Source of the DNA: Clavelina lepadiformis
Taxonomy: Eukaryota > Chordata > Ascidiacea > Aplousobranchia > Clavelinidae
DNA: 64,000 bases
Assembly: GCF_947623445.1 (NCBI RefSeq)
Contig: NC_135241.1
Coordinates: 22,880,501 to 22,944,500 of the forward strand
Direction: 5' to 3'
Of this stretch, positions 11,010 through 23,269 are shown piece by piece. The notes under the pieces are model-generated. The model worked only from the letters and a program-made list of their open reading frames with translations. It ran no database searches and was not told the origin of the DNA. The position numbers and the translations under genes are program-made. Within the stretch, counting starts at the first letter, position 1, and every line of letters starts with the position of its first letter.

Positions 11010-13672
11010 TTTGCAATGAAAGTTATGTACAATTTAGTTCGATTGACAAGACAGAACCCTCTTTCCAAACTAACTAAACTCAATAGATTGACTGAAGTGT
11101 ATAAAACGTATTGCTACTAATGCGCCTTTCGCGCCACGATCACTTTTTCTAGAAAATATATTCACATCTTTTGCTCGGTTTACATCTACAATAATGATAG
11201 CGCAGTTGCTACCTGCTGATGTGGCCTTTAGGCGACCTGCTAGCGTGTCACGCGTTGATTGGCTGAAGCGCCGAAGCGTCACGTGTAAGGACTTTCCGTC
11301 TGATGAAATTCTACGTCACAGCCTGTCACAAAACATCACGCGCAATTGCGAAAGGCCGTCCATATATAGAAGCTGATGTTGTTTTAAAGACCTGCAGTAC
11401 AAACAACGAATCGTGTTTGACAAGCGCTAACTGCAGGATGATGCAACAGCATTGCAAGGTACTATATCGATTAAATGTAAATTTTTAGATAATTGAGGTA
11501 GTGCCGTACAAAGTCTATGAATGCTCACCTTTGTCGTTTTCAAATGTAAGCAAAGTTAGTTTTCAGCTCCACAAACTGTTTTTTAGATTATGACAAAACA
11601 TTAAAGAAAACAGCCACTATCACAATATCGGGTCTATTTCGTCACATTTATTTATTTACGGCCCCCCAAAATGTTATGAGATGTGCCAATAAAAATGAAA
11701 TTAAAAATTTTCTGCGCATTATTCCATCTCTAATAACAAGAAACACCATACGCTACAAAAATTTTTGCTTTACTGTGCACAAAGTTATATGAATGAGCGC
11801 CAAACTTGAAGTAAGGAAATAGTAAGCATACATTTACTTTAAATATAATTCAATCATTGCAGAAATATTTTTGAATTCAACTTGAGTGACAAATGGAAAT
11901 ATGCAATTTAAGTTTTGTTAAGCAAGCAGATTTTGGTTATTTAAAAAATCAAATAAAATAGTTATGAAAGTTTGAATACCTACATTATCTACATATATTG
12001 CTTTTTGAGGCTGACATTCCGAGTAGGTAAAAATAAATTCACTTTTTATCAAAAGTCACAAACTGAACAAACTAATTAGGCTATAAAACAATTAAAAACT
12101 TTTTGAAGGCCTACGGTAGGCCATCTATAATCTTTGTACGCCTACTGTACTACAGTAAGAGAATTAGCTTATGCGTCAATTTTAACCTTCTTCCTTGTAA
12201 AAATTCCAACCCTAATTCTAACAAAAGATTGCATCAATCTCCACATGGATCGAAATCGAAGAAAATAAACAGCACAAAAACATTTAAATCTTGATTTAAA
12301 ATAAAAATCTAGCCCAAGTAAACGATCTGCATGACAAGAAAAACACAAATCCCAAAAAATCCGCTTGGAAACAATTTTATTCTATAAGACCTTTCTCGCC
12401 ACATTAGAGAGCGTTTTTTCATAAACAATGTAATAAGACTCGATCATCTGGCCATTGTCAAACAACAATGTCACTTTCAGTGCAAAGAAATTACGTCATT
12501 TAAACTTGTTCTTAGTGTTAAGTTTTCATCTTTAGAGGGCGAACTGATAAACTTCTCCAGTAACACGTCCACATGGTGAAGAATTTTGGCCAAACGCTTT
12601 AATGTAAAAGTTTAATAAGCTTCCCCTGCAAAAAAAACGTTTTAAAAATATAAAACTGATTTTCGTCTTCCGCCACTAGAGGGCTAAATGATTAAAATTT
12701 TCATCCAGGATCCACTGGATGTGATGAAGCAGGTCAAAGATATGGCTCGTCGTAAAGTTTTTAGTTTTTTGCCACTAGAGGGCGAAGTGCATCACTGAAC
12801 CGAGAATCCTTGCACCAGGTGATGGTTCATGCGTATCCGCTTCTATACAGCACAGTTTCATTCTCACACATGCTAAAACATTCTTCACGGACCTCCGGTT
12901 GAAAACCACTGCTCTATGGGAATTATCAATATACAGTAGGCTTATATAGTTTGTCCGTTATATTTTATGAAGCACAAATTCTATACAATTGATTTCCGTG
13001 ACCACACAGCAAAATGCATCATTTATTAGCATCACCGAATGTTAAATCTATTTTAAAAATTTTAGATTAAATCCAAATTTAAATCGTTTCATTTCTTTGA
13101 GGCTTCCTTAATCCGAAGATAAAAGATTCCAGTACCATACACACATCATACAATTTTTAAAAAACCTCACAATTAGAGCATACAATCTTATTCGTCCAAA
13201 ATGGAGTAAAAGTGATTTTTCTATTTCATTTCTTAATTTTATTAACATCTGTCTACAGCAGGGAGAATGTTAATTGTTGAAAACATTTTGGGGCACTTTC
13301 AAACGAATGGCACGAGACCTTCAACCCTTGTCGACCGCTGAAAGCACTTTTCGATTAGGCTATCACCTATCACTGCACAGGTCAAAAAGCATTTTTGAAT
13401 GCAATGTTGCTTTATTCTCTACCATTTTTCCTGAATTGACAAGAAACCTTTAGGAAGTTATTATCCGTTTACTTAGAAATAGTTTTTAGTGCAATAAAAT
13501 TTGGAAAACGTCTCGGAGCTCCGGGTCTGAGATGTGGATCGTAGTAATGACTTTTAGCCTGCAAAAAACATCAGAACACGGCTTTATAAAAACAATAAAC
13601 TTACGATAAAAATCGTTAGCCTGTGAGTGCAATAAACCTCAAATAAGCAAATCTGTTTGGTATTGGCTACAT
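11010..13672. other. Intergenic region with CTAGAGGGC motif cluster
   Basis: Holds the upstream region of XBP1 and AT-rich DNA. Three related words, TTTAGAGGGCGA (about 12531), CCACTAGAGGGCTA (about 12673) and CCACTAGAGGGCGA (about 12772), recur at roughly 100-140 bp spacing in otherwise weakly similar surroundings. Near 12900 the text GTTGAAAACCACTG looks like a lone hAT right end without a partner. No gene seen. Confidence 0.5.
11244..11262 (-). promoter_or_regulatory. ERSE-like element upstream of XBP1
   Basis: On the minus strand the sequence reads CCAAT, nine bases, ACACG. The ER stress response element is CCAAT-N9-CCACG, so spacing is exact and one base differs. It lies about 240 bp upstream of the XBP1 start codon. 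A CACGTG box (about 11280) and a TGACGT core (about 11316, minus strand) are nearby. Function is inferred from position and match only. Confidence 0.45.
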
Positions 13673-14006
13673 CAGTGGTTCCCGAACAAGGTGCCGCAGC
13701 ACCCTGGTGCGCCGTTTCCAATATTCAGGGTTGCTGCGAGATTTCGTATTTTATGTTTATATCAGCAGCGATTCCGGCACTCGGGCTTACATTTTATAAA
13801 ATGAACAGATACTTGCTTGCGTTGGCGTTCATTTTTTAAAAGAAAATGAAAAATCTGGAGAAGGCAGGCCAATTAAATATTTGGGATTTCCCCATTGTTA
13901 GAACGTTAGAGCGGCACAATGCGTTGTTATATACTACCACTAGGTACCGCAAAATATTTATCTCTTCTGAAGGGCGCCACAAGCCTAAAAAGGTTGGGAA
14001 CCACTT
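13673..14006. mobile_element. hAT-type MITE
   Basis: Ends are CAGTGGTTCCCGAAC and GGTTGGGAACCACTT. The 8-bp target duplication is GGCTACAT (13665-13672) and GGTTACAT (14007-14014), with one mismatch. About 334 bp with no transposase. A subterminal GGTGCGCC/GGCGCCAC inverted match is also present. Confidence 0.87.
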
Positions 14007-14113
14007 GGTTACATTTTTGATATAACTTGATTATACAACGTTTTAAAACTGAGCTAAATCTATGAATTGCTCTTGCACCAAATCAACTATAAATGTGGGC
14101 AAAGATCCAACAT

Positions 14114-15519
14114 TTACACAATGATAGCCTGTATTACGCATTAGCCTGGTGGTAAGTGGGGCACTTGTTTTAAACTTACCGATGATCCGTAGGTTTTTTG
14201 GTGATATTTTCCAAGTTGTAGGTTTCTGTAGTGTGTGAAAGACACAATTAGCATCCACACCTGAAAATATTAAAATGAAATGTTGCATTGAAATAAAAAT
14301 ATACGCCCGATAAAATGCATTGTGAACGTAGTTGATGTTTGTAACTGCTTTTCATAAAATGTTTTGTAGTTATGCGTTGAAATACTTCTTCAATACTTCA
14401 ATTTACGTCATATGCTTAACACTCACGTTTAAAATATTTTTCAAAATAATGAAGAGAACTATGTAAGCGAGGAATCCGTGCGCCCCCTGCCGGCTAAGTC
14501 CAGCGGCAAATTGAGCACCATCATTGCTATAAGGTAAATCAGGTCTTCTGACGTTTGAACAGCTAGACCCGTCATAATTCCCAATAAATAACTGATCGGC
14601 GGCCAAAAACGACTAAAATATAAACATTGTTACCTAATGGAGTTAAATGGTTCGTCGGCTATGGCCAAATTTTCTATCTATTTACAACACCGTGTCGTTT
14701 ATTATAGGGCATTTGAAATACACAAATTGTTTCTAATTTTTTTTTAGTACCAGTTCACAGCTTACCGTTAATGACCACGCTGCTGAATAAAAATCAAAAA
14801 TTCCATGCAGTCCACTCAGATTAGCAAAGGCGATAAAAGCAATTATGACTTCACATAAGGATGCAACGAAATATCCAACTAGCCATGGCCTCATCCAGCT
14901 AGGATTGTTCTATTGCAACAAGTAACAACAATTGAATGTTACGTTCGAAGTTATCGTGAAAATGCGAACTTTTTTACAGTCTCTTCAGGCCACGCAATTC
15001 CATGCATGAGTGTTTAAAAAGTAGATTATACCCTACTTGGTTACAAGAAACTTACAGAATGCAGTTACAATTATTATAACATGACACACGTCAATCATTA
15101 AGATTTATTTCCTCATCAAACCGCATACCTTTGATATACTGTACACAGCTACACCGGAAAGAATCAAAAGTAGAACAACCCCAAAGGCGGCCAAGGCATA
15201 AAAGGTTTTTATCGCTGACAAACAAAAACAAAACAGTACCTTAACAAAATAGTCCATTTCTTTATTTTAGATGAATGCATTGATTCGTATACAGTAGAAT
15301 ACTTACTGGAGGCTAATGGGACGACGTAGGTCGCCAGACAGAGGATAGCGATGATTTCAAAGACGAACTGCCACTGAAAAAAGTATTTTTATAATTGACG
15401 GCAAAAAAATGTCCATATAAAGTGAACAAGCAACTTTTACGTACAATTGCAAAAGCGCAGGACACAGTAGCAGCAGCATGCGAGCCACCAAAACACAACT
15501 TTGACCCAAAGCCGCCCAT
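14114..15519 (-). CDS. Orphan four-transmembrane protein, family not recognised
   Basis: Seven phase-consistent exons on the minus strand: 15519-15445, 15373-15307, 15214-15129, 14909-14766, 14612-14427, 14260-14180 and 14128-14114, about 217 aa. The ATG of MGGFGSKLCFGG is the start. Transmembrane segments lie near residues 26-46 (FVFEIIAILCLATYVVPLA), 51-75 (ALAAFGVVLLLILSGVAVY), 86-106 (GYFVASLCEVIIAFIAFA) and about 165-195 (FLAYIVLFIILKNILNVWML). The longest loop, between TM3 and TM4, has a polar stretch with CSNVRRPDLPYSNDG. The last exon is tiny (ending AIIV) and its acceptor is the weakest call; an alternative acceptor at CCACCAG would end the protein in ANA. Overall shape is MARVEL/tetraspan-like, but no signature was recognised. 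Confidence 0.8.
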
Positions 15520-17034
15520 GAAGTTTTCAATTTTAGAGAACCACCTGTTCCTGTATATTGTTACCTTTCACTGTTATTATTAATAACCATATTCAACTAA
15601 TTGCAACTAACTTACACAGCTATAACCATAACTTTTATTGTTATCCAAGTATCAAAGTGCCTGGTTGGTTGGTTGTAGTAAAAGATTTCAAACAATATGT
15701 TTAGTTAAGTCGGCGTGTTTTACTAGATGTATAGCGTTTGTTACATTGGACACCAATTGTCAAGCTACGCCTTAATGTGGCAACGGCGCGATTGAATTAC
15801 ATTAAAACTACACCACTCTCTAACAAAGGAAACACAATACCGCTCTATTGTGTCTTCTGTCATCAAAACGTGATGAAGAAGGTTGGTAGTTTGATAGCGT
15901 TCCGATAAACCGTAAACACTAACCACTGGAAAGAGTGGATATGTTTACTGACCGGTTCTCACATAGAAATATCGTCTTTTGTTAAGATTGGTGGCTTACT
16001 TTTTAGCAATGATTTTACTAAATTCAACATTATTTTTCTAGTTTTGACCAGTGTTCGTGGTTTTCGCCACTCGCCTGTTTGTTGCAAGCTCAAAGATATA
16101 TATCGTCAGTTTAATTCTCAAAAGTTGTGAGAAATTATTCCTTTACCATTTCGATCGACTTTTGTGCTTAAGGTGCTAAATTTCTTCGAGCCGCTAATCG
16201 CGACAGTTTACAAATTGATGAAATCTCACTGCTGCGATAGATGTGAGGTATATATAAGTGCGCATTTAAAAACATGAACAATTCCGAATGTGTGAAAAAA
16301 GAAATGCATTTGGGTCTAATATATGATATCCATTAAATCATATTGAAAGATAAGTTGTTCATACCCTTTCGCTGTCTATGGTAAACAAAACTACATTGCA
16401 AAACTTTTGATTACTTTATTTCTCTAAGGGAGGCTGTAACATAGAAGTCAAATTAACAAAACTTTTAAAGGCCAAACGCCATCGAAAAATTTCTGCTTAA
16501 TTTGAAAGTATTTTACCAACTCAAACAACAATATGCTGCCATTTTTAACTTGTTCAAATAATTGCGGAAGTATTAGAATTAGACATTGAAAGTTCGGTTT
16601 TTCTACCCAACAGCCAGGTATTTAGTGGAGTTTCCATGTTTAATCTCATAACGCCGCGAAAATCTACTCCACGAGAATGTTAATAACAATCTGCCGGTTT
16701 GCGCATACCATCCTTTCCCATTTATTTATCAATGGAAATTAAAATTGAGAGGTAAAATGCAATTACATTTACATATTTTAGTGTTTAAAGAGCTAGCGTT
16801 GGTTTGGTTAAATTGTGCCAAACAAATAGCTTATATAACTTACTCATGTGTAAGCCTAGTTGACATAATATCAGTACAGTCTATTGAAATATATTCCCTA
16901 AACAAATCATGGTACCGCTACGATCACATTCTTTTCAGTGAAACTTTGCCATTATTCTGCTTAAAAGCAAAACGCTACCTGACTGGGGGATTCCTAGTTA
17001 TGCACGTATATTCTATTGCGTATAATGTACGTAG
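15520..17034. other. No gene seen
   Basis: Upstream side of the four-TM gene and AT-rich intergenic DNA. Open frames here are short and lack splice support. Nothing further supported. Confidence 0.5.
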
Positions 17035-17457
17035 TAGTGATGTGCCGCGAGGAAGATTATTCGGGTTCGTGCGAATCCGAATATCATGAAGGTCGACACG
17101 AACGAATCCCGAATCTATTCGTATTAGAACCAAACAATAAAATTTCATCCAAAATTTGTCAAGTCTTGCTTGTAACATGATGTAATTCATAAACAAATCG
17201 CTTTCTTTGAAAAATAGTGTTTAAAAAATGATTGAAAAAGCAAATTCGTTAGGAAAACGACCTTCATTATAAGTACTGCTGACTCTAGTTTAGCTTTGTC
17301 GGGAAACTAGATCATCATTTTTAACAAAAGTCAGTAAATTTATAAGTAATATTGTATTCGGGTTCGCCATTGTTGGTATTCGTGCTCGCCCGAATCTTCC
17401 ATAAAGGCGATATTCGGCGAATCTATTCGGGTTTGGGTTCGTATCGGCCCATCCCTA
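17035..17457. mobile_element. hAT-type MITE with TAGGGATGGGCCG ends
   Basis: Left end TAGTGATGTGCCG and right end (reverse complement) TAGGGATGGGCCG are inverted. The flanking 8-bp duplication GTACGTAG is exact (17027-17034 and 17458-17465). The inside holds several ATTCGGGTTCG-type subrepeats in both orientations. About 423 bp, no transposase. Confidence 0.88.
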
Positions 17458-17809
17458 GTACGTAGGCCTACCATCCGGCCGTTAGTAAATAGACCGACGT
17501 AATTTTTGCTACAATACTACATCTTGCGTTGTTTTGTGATAAGACTGTAATACCGTTGTTGTTTCTCTGAAAAGCAGGTTCACATTGCAAGTAAAAAATT
17601 ATGTTGTATAAAGGTATCGTGAAGGTTCGTCTTTTTACGACCGCAATTACTATAGAATTCTACCAGATATTTGGAAAAAATCACCTAATATAATAAAGAA
17701 TTATTTCATTTAATTTTATCTATTTTTGAGTTGCAAAGGCAAGATAACAAATAGGGAAATGAATCACTGTAAGTACAGATCAAGAAACACGTTGTTAAAT
17801 AGCCTATAG

Positions 17810-18020
17810 GCGGTTAGGTAAGGTTACGTTAGGTCGGTTAGAAGAATGGAATGCAAAAAGTTGACTTTAGTCGTAACAGTAAAATTTATGTTAGTTTAAA
17901 GGCTGTATAGATTTAAGTTAGGTATAGTTTTCTATGTTATAGGCCTAGGACTTGTTTTCTATATTCTATAACAGTTCACTGAATTTAACAGGAAACTAAA
18001 AACTAGCATCGAACGTAGGC
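17810..18020. repeat. Dispersed repeat family D, copy 1
   Basis: Diverged copy sharing the order GGTTAG, AAAAGTTGA, TTTAG, GATTTAAGTTAGGTA, AGGTT and TTAACAGGAAACT with copies near 18500, 20770 and 24640. No terminal repeats or coding capacity found. Boundaries are approximate. Confidence 0.5.
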
Positions 18021-18291
18021 TACATTTCTTGCAGGTAAAATAGTGGCAGCCAAAAAATAATGGTGATTTAATTTAGCCATTTTTAATCATACCTATTTTC
18101 TAACAGTTATTTCACCAAATAACTATGTGAGTTTATCTTTAACGAGGTGGTCCGTGACATATCCTACCTTGCGCGAAACAGAAGTTTGCAAGTCTTTCCG
18201 AGTTTTAACTGCGCCGTAAATTTTCATTTCATGAACTGACAAAACGTCGCCTTGCGACGGATTAATTATATAATTTAGTAATTAGCTCTTG

Positions 18292-18313
18292 TTCTTTCGA
18301 TCGATCGAAAGAA
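18292..18313. other. Perfect 22-bp palindrome
   Basis: The sequence is TTCTTTCGATC followed by GATCGAAAGAA overlapping at its centre to form a perfect inverted repeat without a loop (core CGATCGATCG). Its role is unknown; it could be a dimeric factor site or chance. Confidence 0.75.
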
Positions 18314-18494
18314 TGATAGATATTAATTTTATCAAAGGATTTTTATTACGTCACACAAACAAGCAAAGGTTATGTTATGCGATTTCACAGTTTTTTGAAG
18401 CGCCAATGTGGGCCAAGAGCAAACAGGCTACAGCAAGCATTTCGTATCGAAATGATAATTTCATCGTAAGTATCCAGCCCGTTGTTAAAGAGCA

Positions 18495-18690
18495 CATGTG
18501 AGGTCAGGAGAAAAAATTGATTTTAGCTATTTAGGCTTAAATTTACGATAGATTTAGGTCAATAGGCTTAGGTTACAATATGTCATAAATTTAAGCTTGA
18601 GATCATTTCCATGGTTCAAAGTTCAAAACCTTTATTTTTGACGATAGCAATAGCTAATTAACGTTTCAACTTAACAGGAAACCGCAAATA
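18495..18690. repeat. Dispersed repeat family D, copy 2
   Basis: Contains GAGGTCAGGAG, AAAAATTGATTTTAGCTATTTAGG, GATAGATTTAGGTCAATAGG and CTTAACAGGAAACC in the same order as the other family D copies. Boundaries are approximate. Confidence 0.5.
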
Positions 18691-19559
18691 GGCCTAAATG
18701 GTTAGTAAAATTTTTTAGAGAAACAATTGGTGGCTTTAAACGTACTTTGTTCATTAGACTATGATAGTGAGATTCTCGTCAGTAGTAGCGCATAGGCCTA
18801 TAGCTATAAATTAAATAATTTTCAACCCGTAAGAATCACACGAGAAAAAAACAGCTTAAAAGGCCTAGGAAAGAATCAGCAAAGGCAAGCTCCTTTTATT
18901 TGAGCAGTAGACTAGGCTAATGGCAGCTTAACAATTTTAACAATTGTCAGCCTTTACAACTGGGCCAGGTCACATAAAAAAAAATTTTGCCAACGAGCAC
19001 AATCCTGAAACATTTTTTTGCGAAGCCACACCCGGTTGATGTAACCATCTAAAAATATGCCGGCAGGAAAGAGCTTTCGCCTTCAAAGATTGCTCGCACA
19101 AATTAATGAGCCCTACTTTGCACAAGTGCTGGACCAGAAATAAAATATTGCTGTTTGTGTCTTAAAATATTGAAATTTCAGAACAATTTTGTCTGAGAAC
19201 ATCCCGGATTACCAAACAACCTCGTAAGGAAACTTCATTGGAGTCATTCAAAAGCTTTTTGATGTGGAAGACATAATTTGAAAAGATTTGTACCGTTGTC
19301 TATTTCATTTATAATTTTGCACGAATGTTAAAAACGCCTAAGTAAAAATATAAAAAATTAGTAATGAAATTTTTCATGCTTATAGAAATTTGTTTCTAAT
19401 TGTATTCTCAAAATTTCATCTGTGCAGCATTTGTAACCCAAAAGTTATGCGAGTTTAAAATTGACAGTTTTGTGCGCTAAAGTAACCATGGTGTTGCGTA
19501 ACTGGGTGACGCCAAAGGCTGAAAGACGTACTTATAAAGTGTATTCCCGGTATTGTATT

Positions 19560-19690
19560 GTTTACATTTCGTCATTGTCTGCGGAGGAACATAAGATAAA
19601 ATGCTAAACATTACAACATGATAAAATAACAACACCGCCTGGATACAATGAGCAGGAAAAAGCAGCAAAGCTCAAGGCTACAGTAGGGCT
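19560..19690. repeat. Dispersed repeat family E, copy 1
   Basis: Shares with copies at about 19715 and 23270 the ordered words ATGCTAAMC, ACAACATGATAAAA-like and GGAAAAAGCAGCAAAGC. Each copy is about 130 bp. No transposon ends were identified. Confidence 0.5.
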
Positions 19691-19714
19691 GCATTGTGTT
19701 TTTTATTATTCGCC

Positions 19715-19860
19715 AGTAAATCTGCGGAGCGAAAGTTAAGATGCTAACCTTTATGGTTATAGCACAATAAAACACATGCTCACAAACAATTAACGAGCAG
19801 GAAAAAGTGGCAAAGACCAGGTACTTAAAACATGCAAGATAGCAATAATAGAATTGTGCT
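19715..19860. repeat. Dispersed repeat family E, copy 2
   Basis: Has TCTGCGGAG, ATGCTAACC, GAGCAGGAAAAAGTGGCAAAG and CTTAAAACATGCAAGA in order, matching the other two copies. It lies directly after copy 1 in the same orientation. Confidence 0.55.
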
Positions 19861-20451
19861 ATAGGCTAAGATGATATAGGTTAGCATGATGATATGATAT
19901 GACTACTGTCAGTACGTACCGCTGCCGTGGTAAATGTGGCATACTCCGTAAATTGGTTCAACTAGTTAATGGTTTACTCTTGCAAGCAGACAGGCTGATA
20001 AAGATTGAACAACTGGAATACCCTATATAAGCACACACAGACCGAAGGATAATTCGATTATGTTCTTAACCTCGTTTGACGTTTAATTAACCCAGTAACC
20101 TGTTTAATCTGTTTGTTAACAGGTTAGCGTGATACTGGCAGGTGATTTGTAATAGGCTTTGTTGACTTTGTACTGATAAACAACGTCTTGTTATTTGTCA
20201 GTGTATGTTTACCAATAAAAAAGGAAGGAGTAAGCCTACAGCTATAACTGCATATAGGCTATATATAGACCATGAACCCAATTATCTTGTTAACTGTTAA
20301 TGATCGACCTAGTAATTCATTTGTGGGAAGAAAGAATAAAGTCTAAAGTCTTTTTTTCTGCCTCTTCTTATTTGCAATGAGAAGTTGCGCAAGCGGCTTC
20401 AGGCAGTAATTTTCGCAGGTACAACTGCCTCAACTTCCAAACGTTTTTGTT

Positions 20452-20480
20452 AATTTATATATCTGTTGATATATAAATTG
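20452..20480. other. AT-rich hairpin, 12-bp stem
   Basis: AATTTATATATC and GATATATAAATT are perfectly complementary around a TGTT-like loop. Probably a simple-sequence hairpin; no associated gene. Confidence 0.5.
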
Positions 20481-20764
20481 ATATTCAAGCAACCAAACTT
20501 GGTATGTTTATTTAGTGGAAATCAGTGAGTGCTCAAATAATTTAACATACTTTTGGTCTGTTCATTTTATAGCCTACTCTACTTTTCGCTTTATACCTTG
20601 GAAGCTGGAGAAAACTTGTGAGATAGTAAAACAAAATTGTGCAAAACTGAAGAATTTCCCGTTTGTATTTTTTACATACTACGTCTGTACATGGATAAAA
20701 TACATAGAAAATTATAGTTGACAAGGCAACTAATCTGCTGTTTTACTGTAATAGGCCTGTTGTT

Positions 20765-20950
20765 AAGGATAGACTGTAGGAGGTTAGGCTCGGAGAATGA
20801 GTTGGTTTTAGCTATTAAGAGTTGAATTGATTTCACATTTTGATTACTATGATAAATTTTGCCTAGATAAGTTTAGATTGGTACTGGTATAGGTTATGTT
20901 ATAACATTTAGGTCAGCTTAACAAGAAATTAGTTTCAAATAATCGTTTTT
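20765..20950. repeat. Dispersed repeat family D, copy 3
   Basis: Contains AGGTTAGGCTCGGAG, TTTTAGCTATTAAG, TTTAGATT, AGGTTATGTTATAACATT and CTTAACAAGAAATTAG, the same order as other family D copies. Confidence 0.5.
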
Positions 20951-21907
20951 CACCACGGCTTATAATTGTAAATAGGCTACAAGAAACTAAAGAATTGATC
21001 CATTTCAAAGTGTGTAAAATGCAGTCTACAGATATGACAGAATTTTCAGTTAGCTACAGTAGCAAGAAGGTGTATTGTAATGCCAGATTTGCTATTAGCT
21101 ATTAAGAACTTCTCCATACAACAAGAATCAAAGCAGATAGTGTGCAAGTTTTACCACAAACTTTGTACGACTTAAACTCAGCTGTGATTTCACACCACTT
21201 GAGCCCGGGTTATGGAGCTTGATGTTGTACATTTCTGAGAGATGCATTTCTTATTTTGTTATGTGTCGTGTTGCCCAAATTTACTACAGAAGCAGGAGCA
21301 AGGATTGTTAATGCTTTGACCAAAGACAATATGATGATAATGCTGCCTGCTTTCGAACAAGGATTTGCGTTATCGCTAAAGTTTATTCAACACACATGAC
21401 AAAAAGATTTGCTTTGTACAATAGTTTGATAGACTGATACCCACACACAACTTCAAAATATAGACAGGCACAAATTTTGCAAAGTTGACAGCCGTACCAT
21501 AAATCCTTTTTCGCATAGGCTGTGCTTTGTAAAAATATGCTTTATGTAATAAATTGAATAGTATCGTAGCAAGAATTAGTAGTAGCAGAAGAGAGAGCTG
21601 CAAAAATGAAGTTACCATTTACCAGCTTGGTGGCGCTGGTAAATAGTGGAAAGTCGAACAAGGCCATAAAAGAGAAATAAAAAATTTATACATCAAAAAC
21701 GTACACAGACAAATTTGGTAGCCAAGGCTTGAGCAAATTATCAACTTTAAGTTAAATAATTACTTTTCTTACTTCAATGATAATATTTTGATACCATACC
21801 GGGCATGTTAAGCCTAAATGTAGTTTTGTAACAAAGTTTTCTGTTAAAGGCTAATTTTACCAATTCTAATAAATTAATTAGTGATAGTTACAAATACGAT
21901 TTTAGTC

Positions 21908-22318
21908 ATGGGCTTTGACTGGAAAATATACGGAAAGAAGCCTACAACTATAGTCGGGTATATCGACTGGCTGTACTTCATATACTGCATAACATTAGGA
22001 TTGTACATGTTGGATCCTTGGGAACGCAAACTTTTCAGTGAGTGGTTTATATGTAAAATATATTACTCTACTGTATTGTAATTATACTTAGATGCTTCGT
22101 CTATGATGTCACTTTAGCCAAGTCTTTAGTGCAATCCTAGTACATGGAGGGTTACAATGAAATTAACAGTTTACCTTATTTTGTTTCCAGATTCTGTTTT
22201 GGTGACATTGATTTCAATGTCATTTTACACCGCATATGCCTTTTTACCTCAGCACATCTATTCCATGCTGATGCATTTTGGACTACTATCTTCACAAGTC
22301 ATACAAAGCTCAACTTGA
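21908..22318 (+). CDS. SPTSS: Serine palmitoyltransferase small subunit, copy 1
   Basis: Two exons, 21908-22037 and 22191-22318 (phase 1 junction, A|GTGAGT donor and TTTCCAG acceptor), give 85 aa. SPTSS proteins are small ER membrane activators of the SPTLC1-SPTLC2 enzyme that starts sphingolipid synthesis, and they influence its acyl-CoA choice. The product carries the signature LGLYMLDPWERKLFNSVLV (human SPTSSA: ALYMLEPWERTVFNSMLV) and AYAFLPQHIYSMLMHF (human GYVFMPQHIMAILHYF), with two hydrophobic segments around the PWER motif. The ATG of MGFDWKIYG was chosen because a splice-acceptor-like CGATTTTAG sits 2 nt before it, consistent with a 5' UTR intron or trans-splicing. The C-terminus (LLSSQVIQSST) is longer than in vertebrates. 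A paralogue with the same intron position lies at 42329, beyond the satellite. Confidence 0.92.
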
Positions 22319-23065
22319 AACGGCATACCATAATACAACCAGTTTTACATAGGTTATCGTTTTTGTTTGTGTTTTTTCATGACTTCAAACTTCATTTAGA
22401 CAACATTTGCAGTGTACAGGTGTGCACTTTATGATGGCTTTATTAATTTTCATCCAGTAGAACATTGATTCCATGACTGATTTTACATTTAAACTTGTCA
22501 GAACCATTTATAGAATATTACAATAGTGTATTTTCATTTTTCCTAGCTGTGCAGTGTTTGAAATCATTGTATATATATATCTTTGAGCTTGCATTAATCC
22601 AATTTTTTAACTTTGCTTTTCACCCAATTAATGTCTTGCGTATTTCATTTAGGATCAGTTTTAAGAAGTTGCAACCTGCAGTTAAATTCGCATTTCCTTT
22701 TCATTTAAAACGAATTTGGTAGTCCATGAGTTCATAACATCAATTTGGCATTTTTTGCATCTTTGTGGGTTTCGTTGAAGAAATATTGTTGCATTATTTA
22801 AAAATATGAAATTACACAAAATATGAAATTCATTTGCATGTCTTTTGCTCAACTTTCTATTGTTATTGGGTTTAACCAAAAGGATGATTGGGATTTTAGG
22901 TTCATGATTATATGCTCTTGTTGCATTAGTGCCGCGCTTTTGTTTCAATTGGTTTTTGCTATAATGAATGTATACCTAATTTTAGCGTGCAGTGATGAAA
23001 TGAAATTGTGTAGTGATAAACAGCAAAATGTGGTAAAAAACTTGTAACCTAATAAGTTCTGCAGT

Positions 23066-23210
23066 GCTTTTTTATCATCTGTTAGAATAAGAAAGAGAAA
23101 ATGGTTATGCTCGAGTGATTTTGAACCTATAGGCCGGCAGGCCTGAAACGTTTTTTCACAATATAAAAGAGGCCCTCTCTTATTCTAAATCTAACAGGTG
23201 ATAAAAAGGC
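23066..23210. mobile_element. Small MITE with ~30-bp inverted ends
   Basis: The left end GCTTTTTTATCATCTGTTAG and the right end (reverse complement GCCTTTTTATCACCTGTTAG) are inverted, and the match extends through AATAAGA-type sequence. About 145 bp. Target duplication not clear; superfamily not assigned. Confidence 0.65.
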
Positions 23211-23269
23211 TCTACCAATAAGTACCGCACTAAAGTTGGTAAAAGCTTACCGTATTGTTAAATTTTTGT

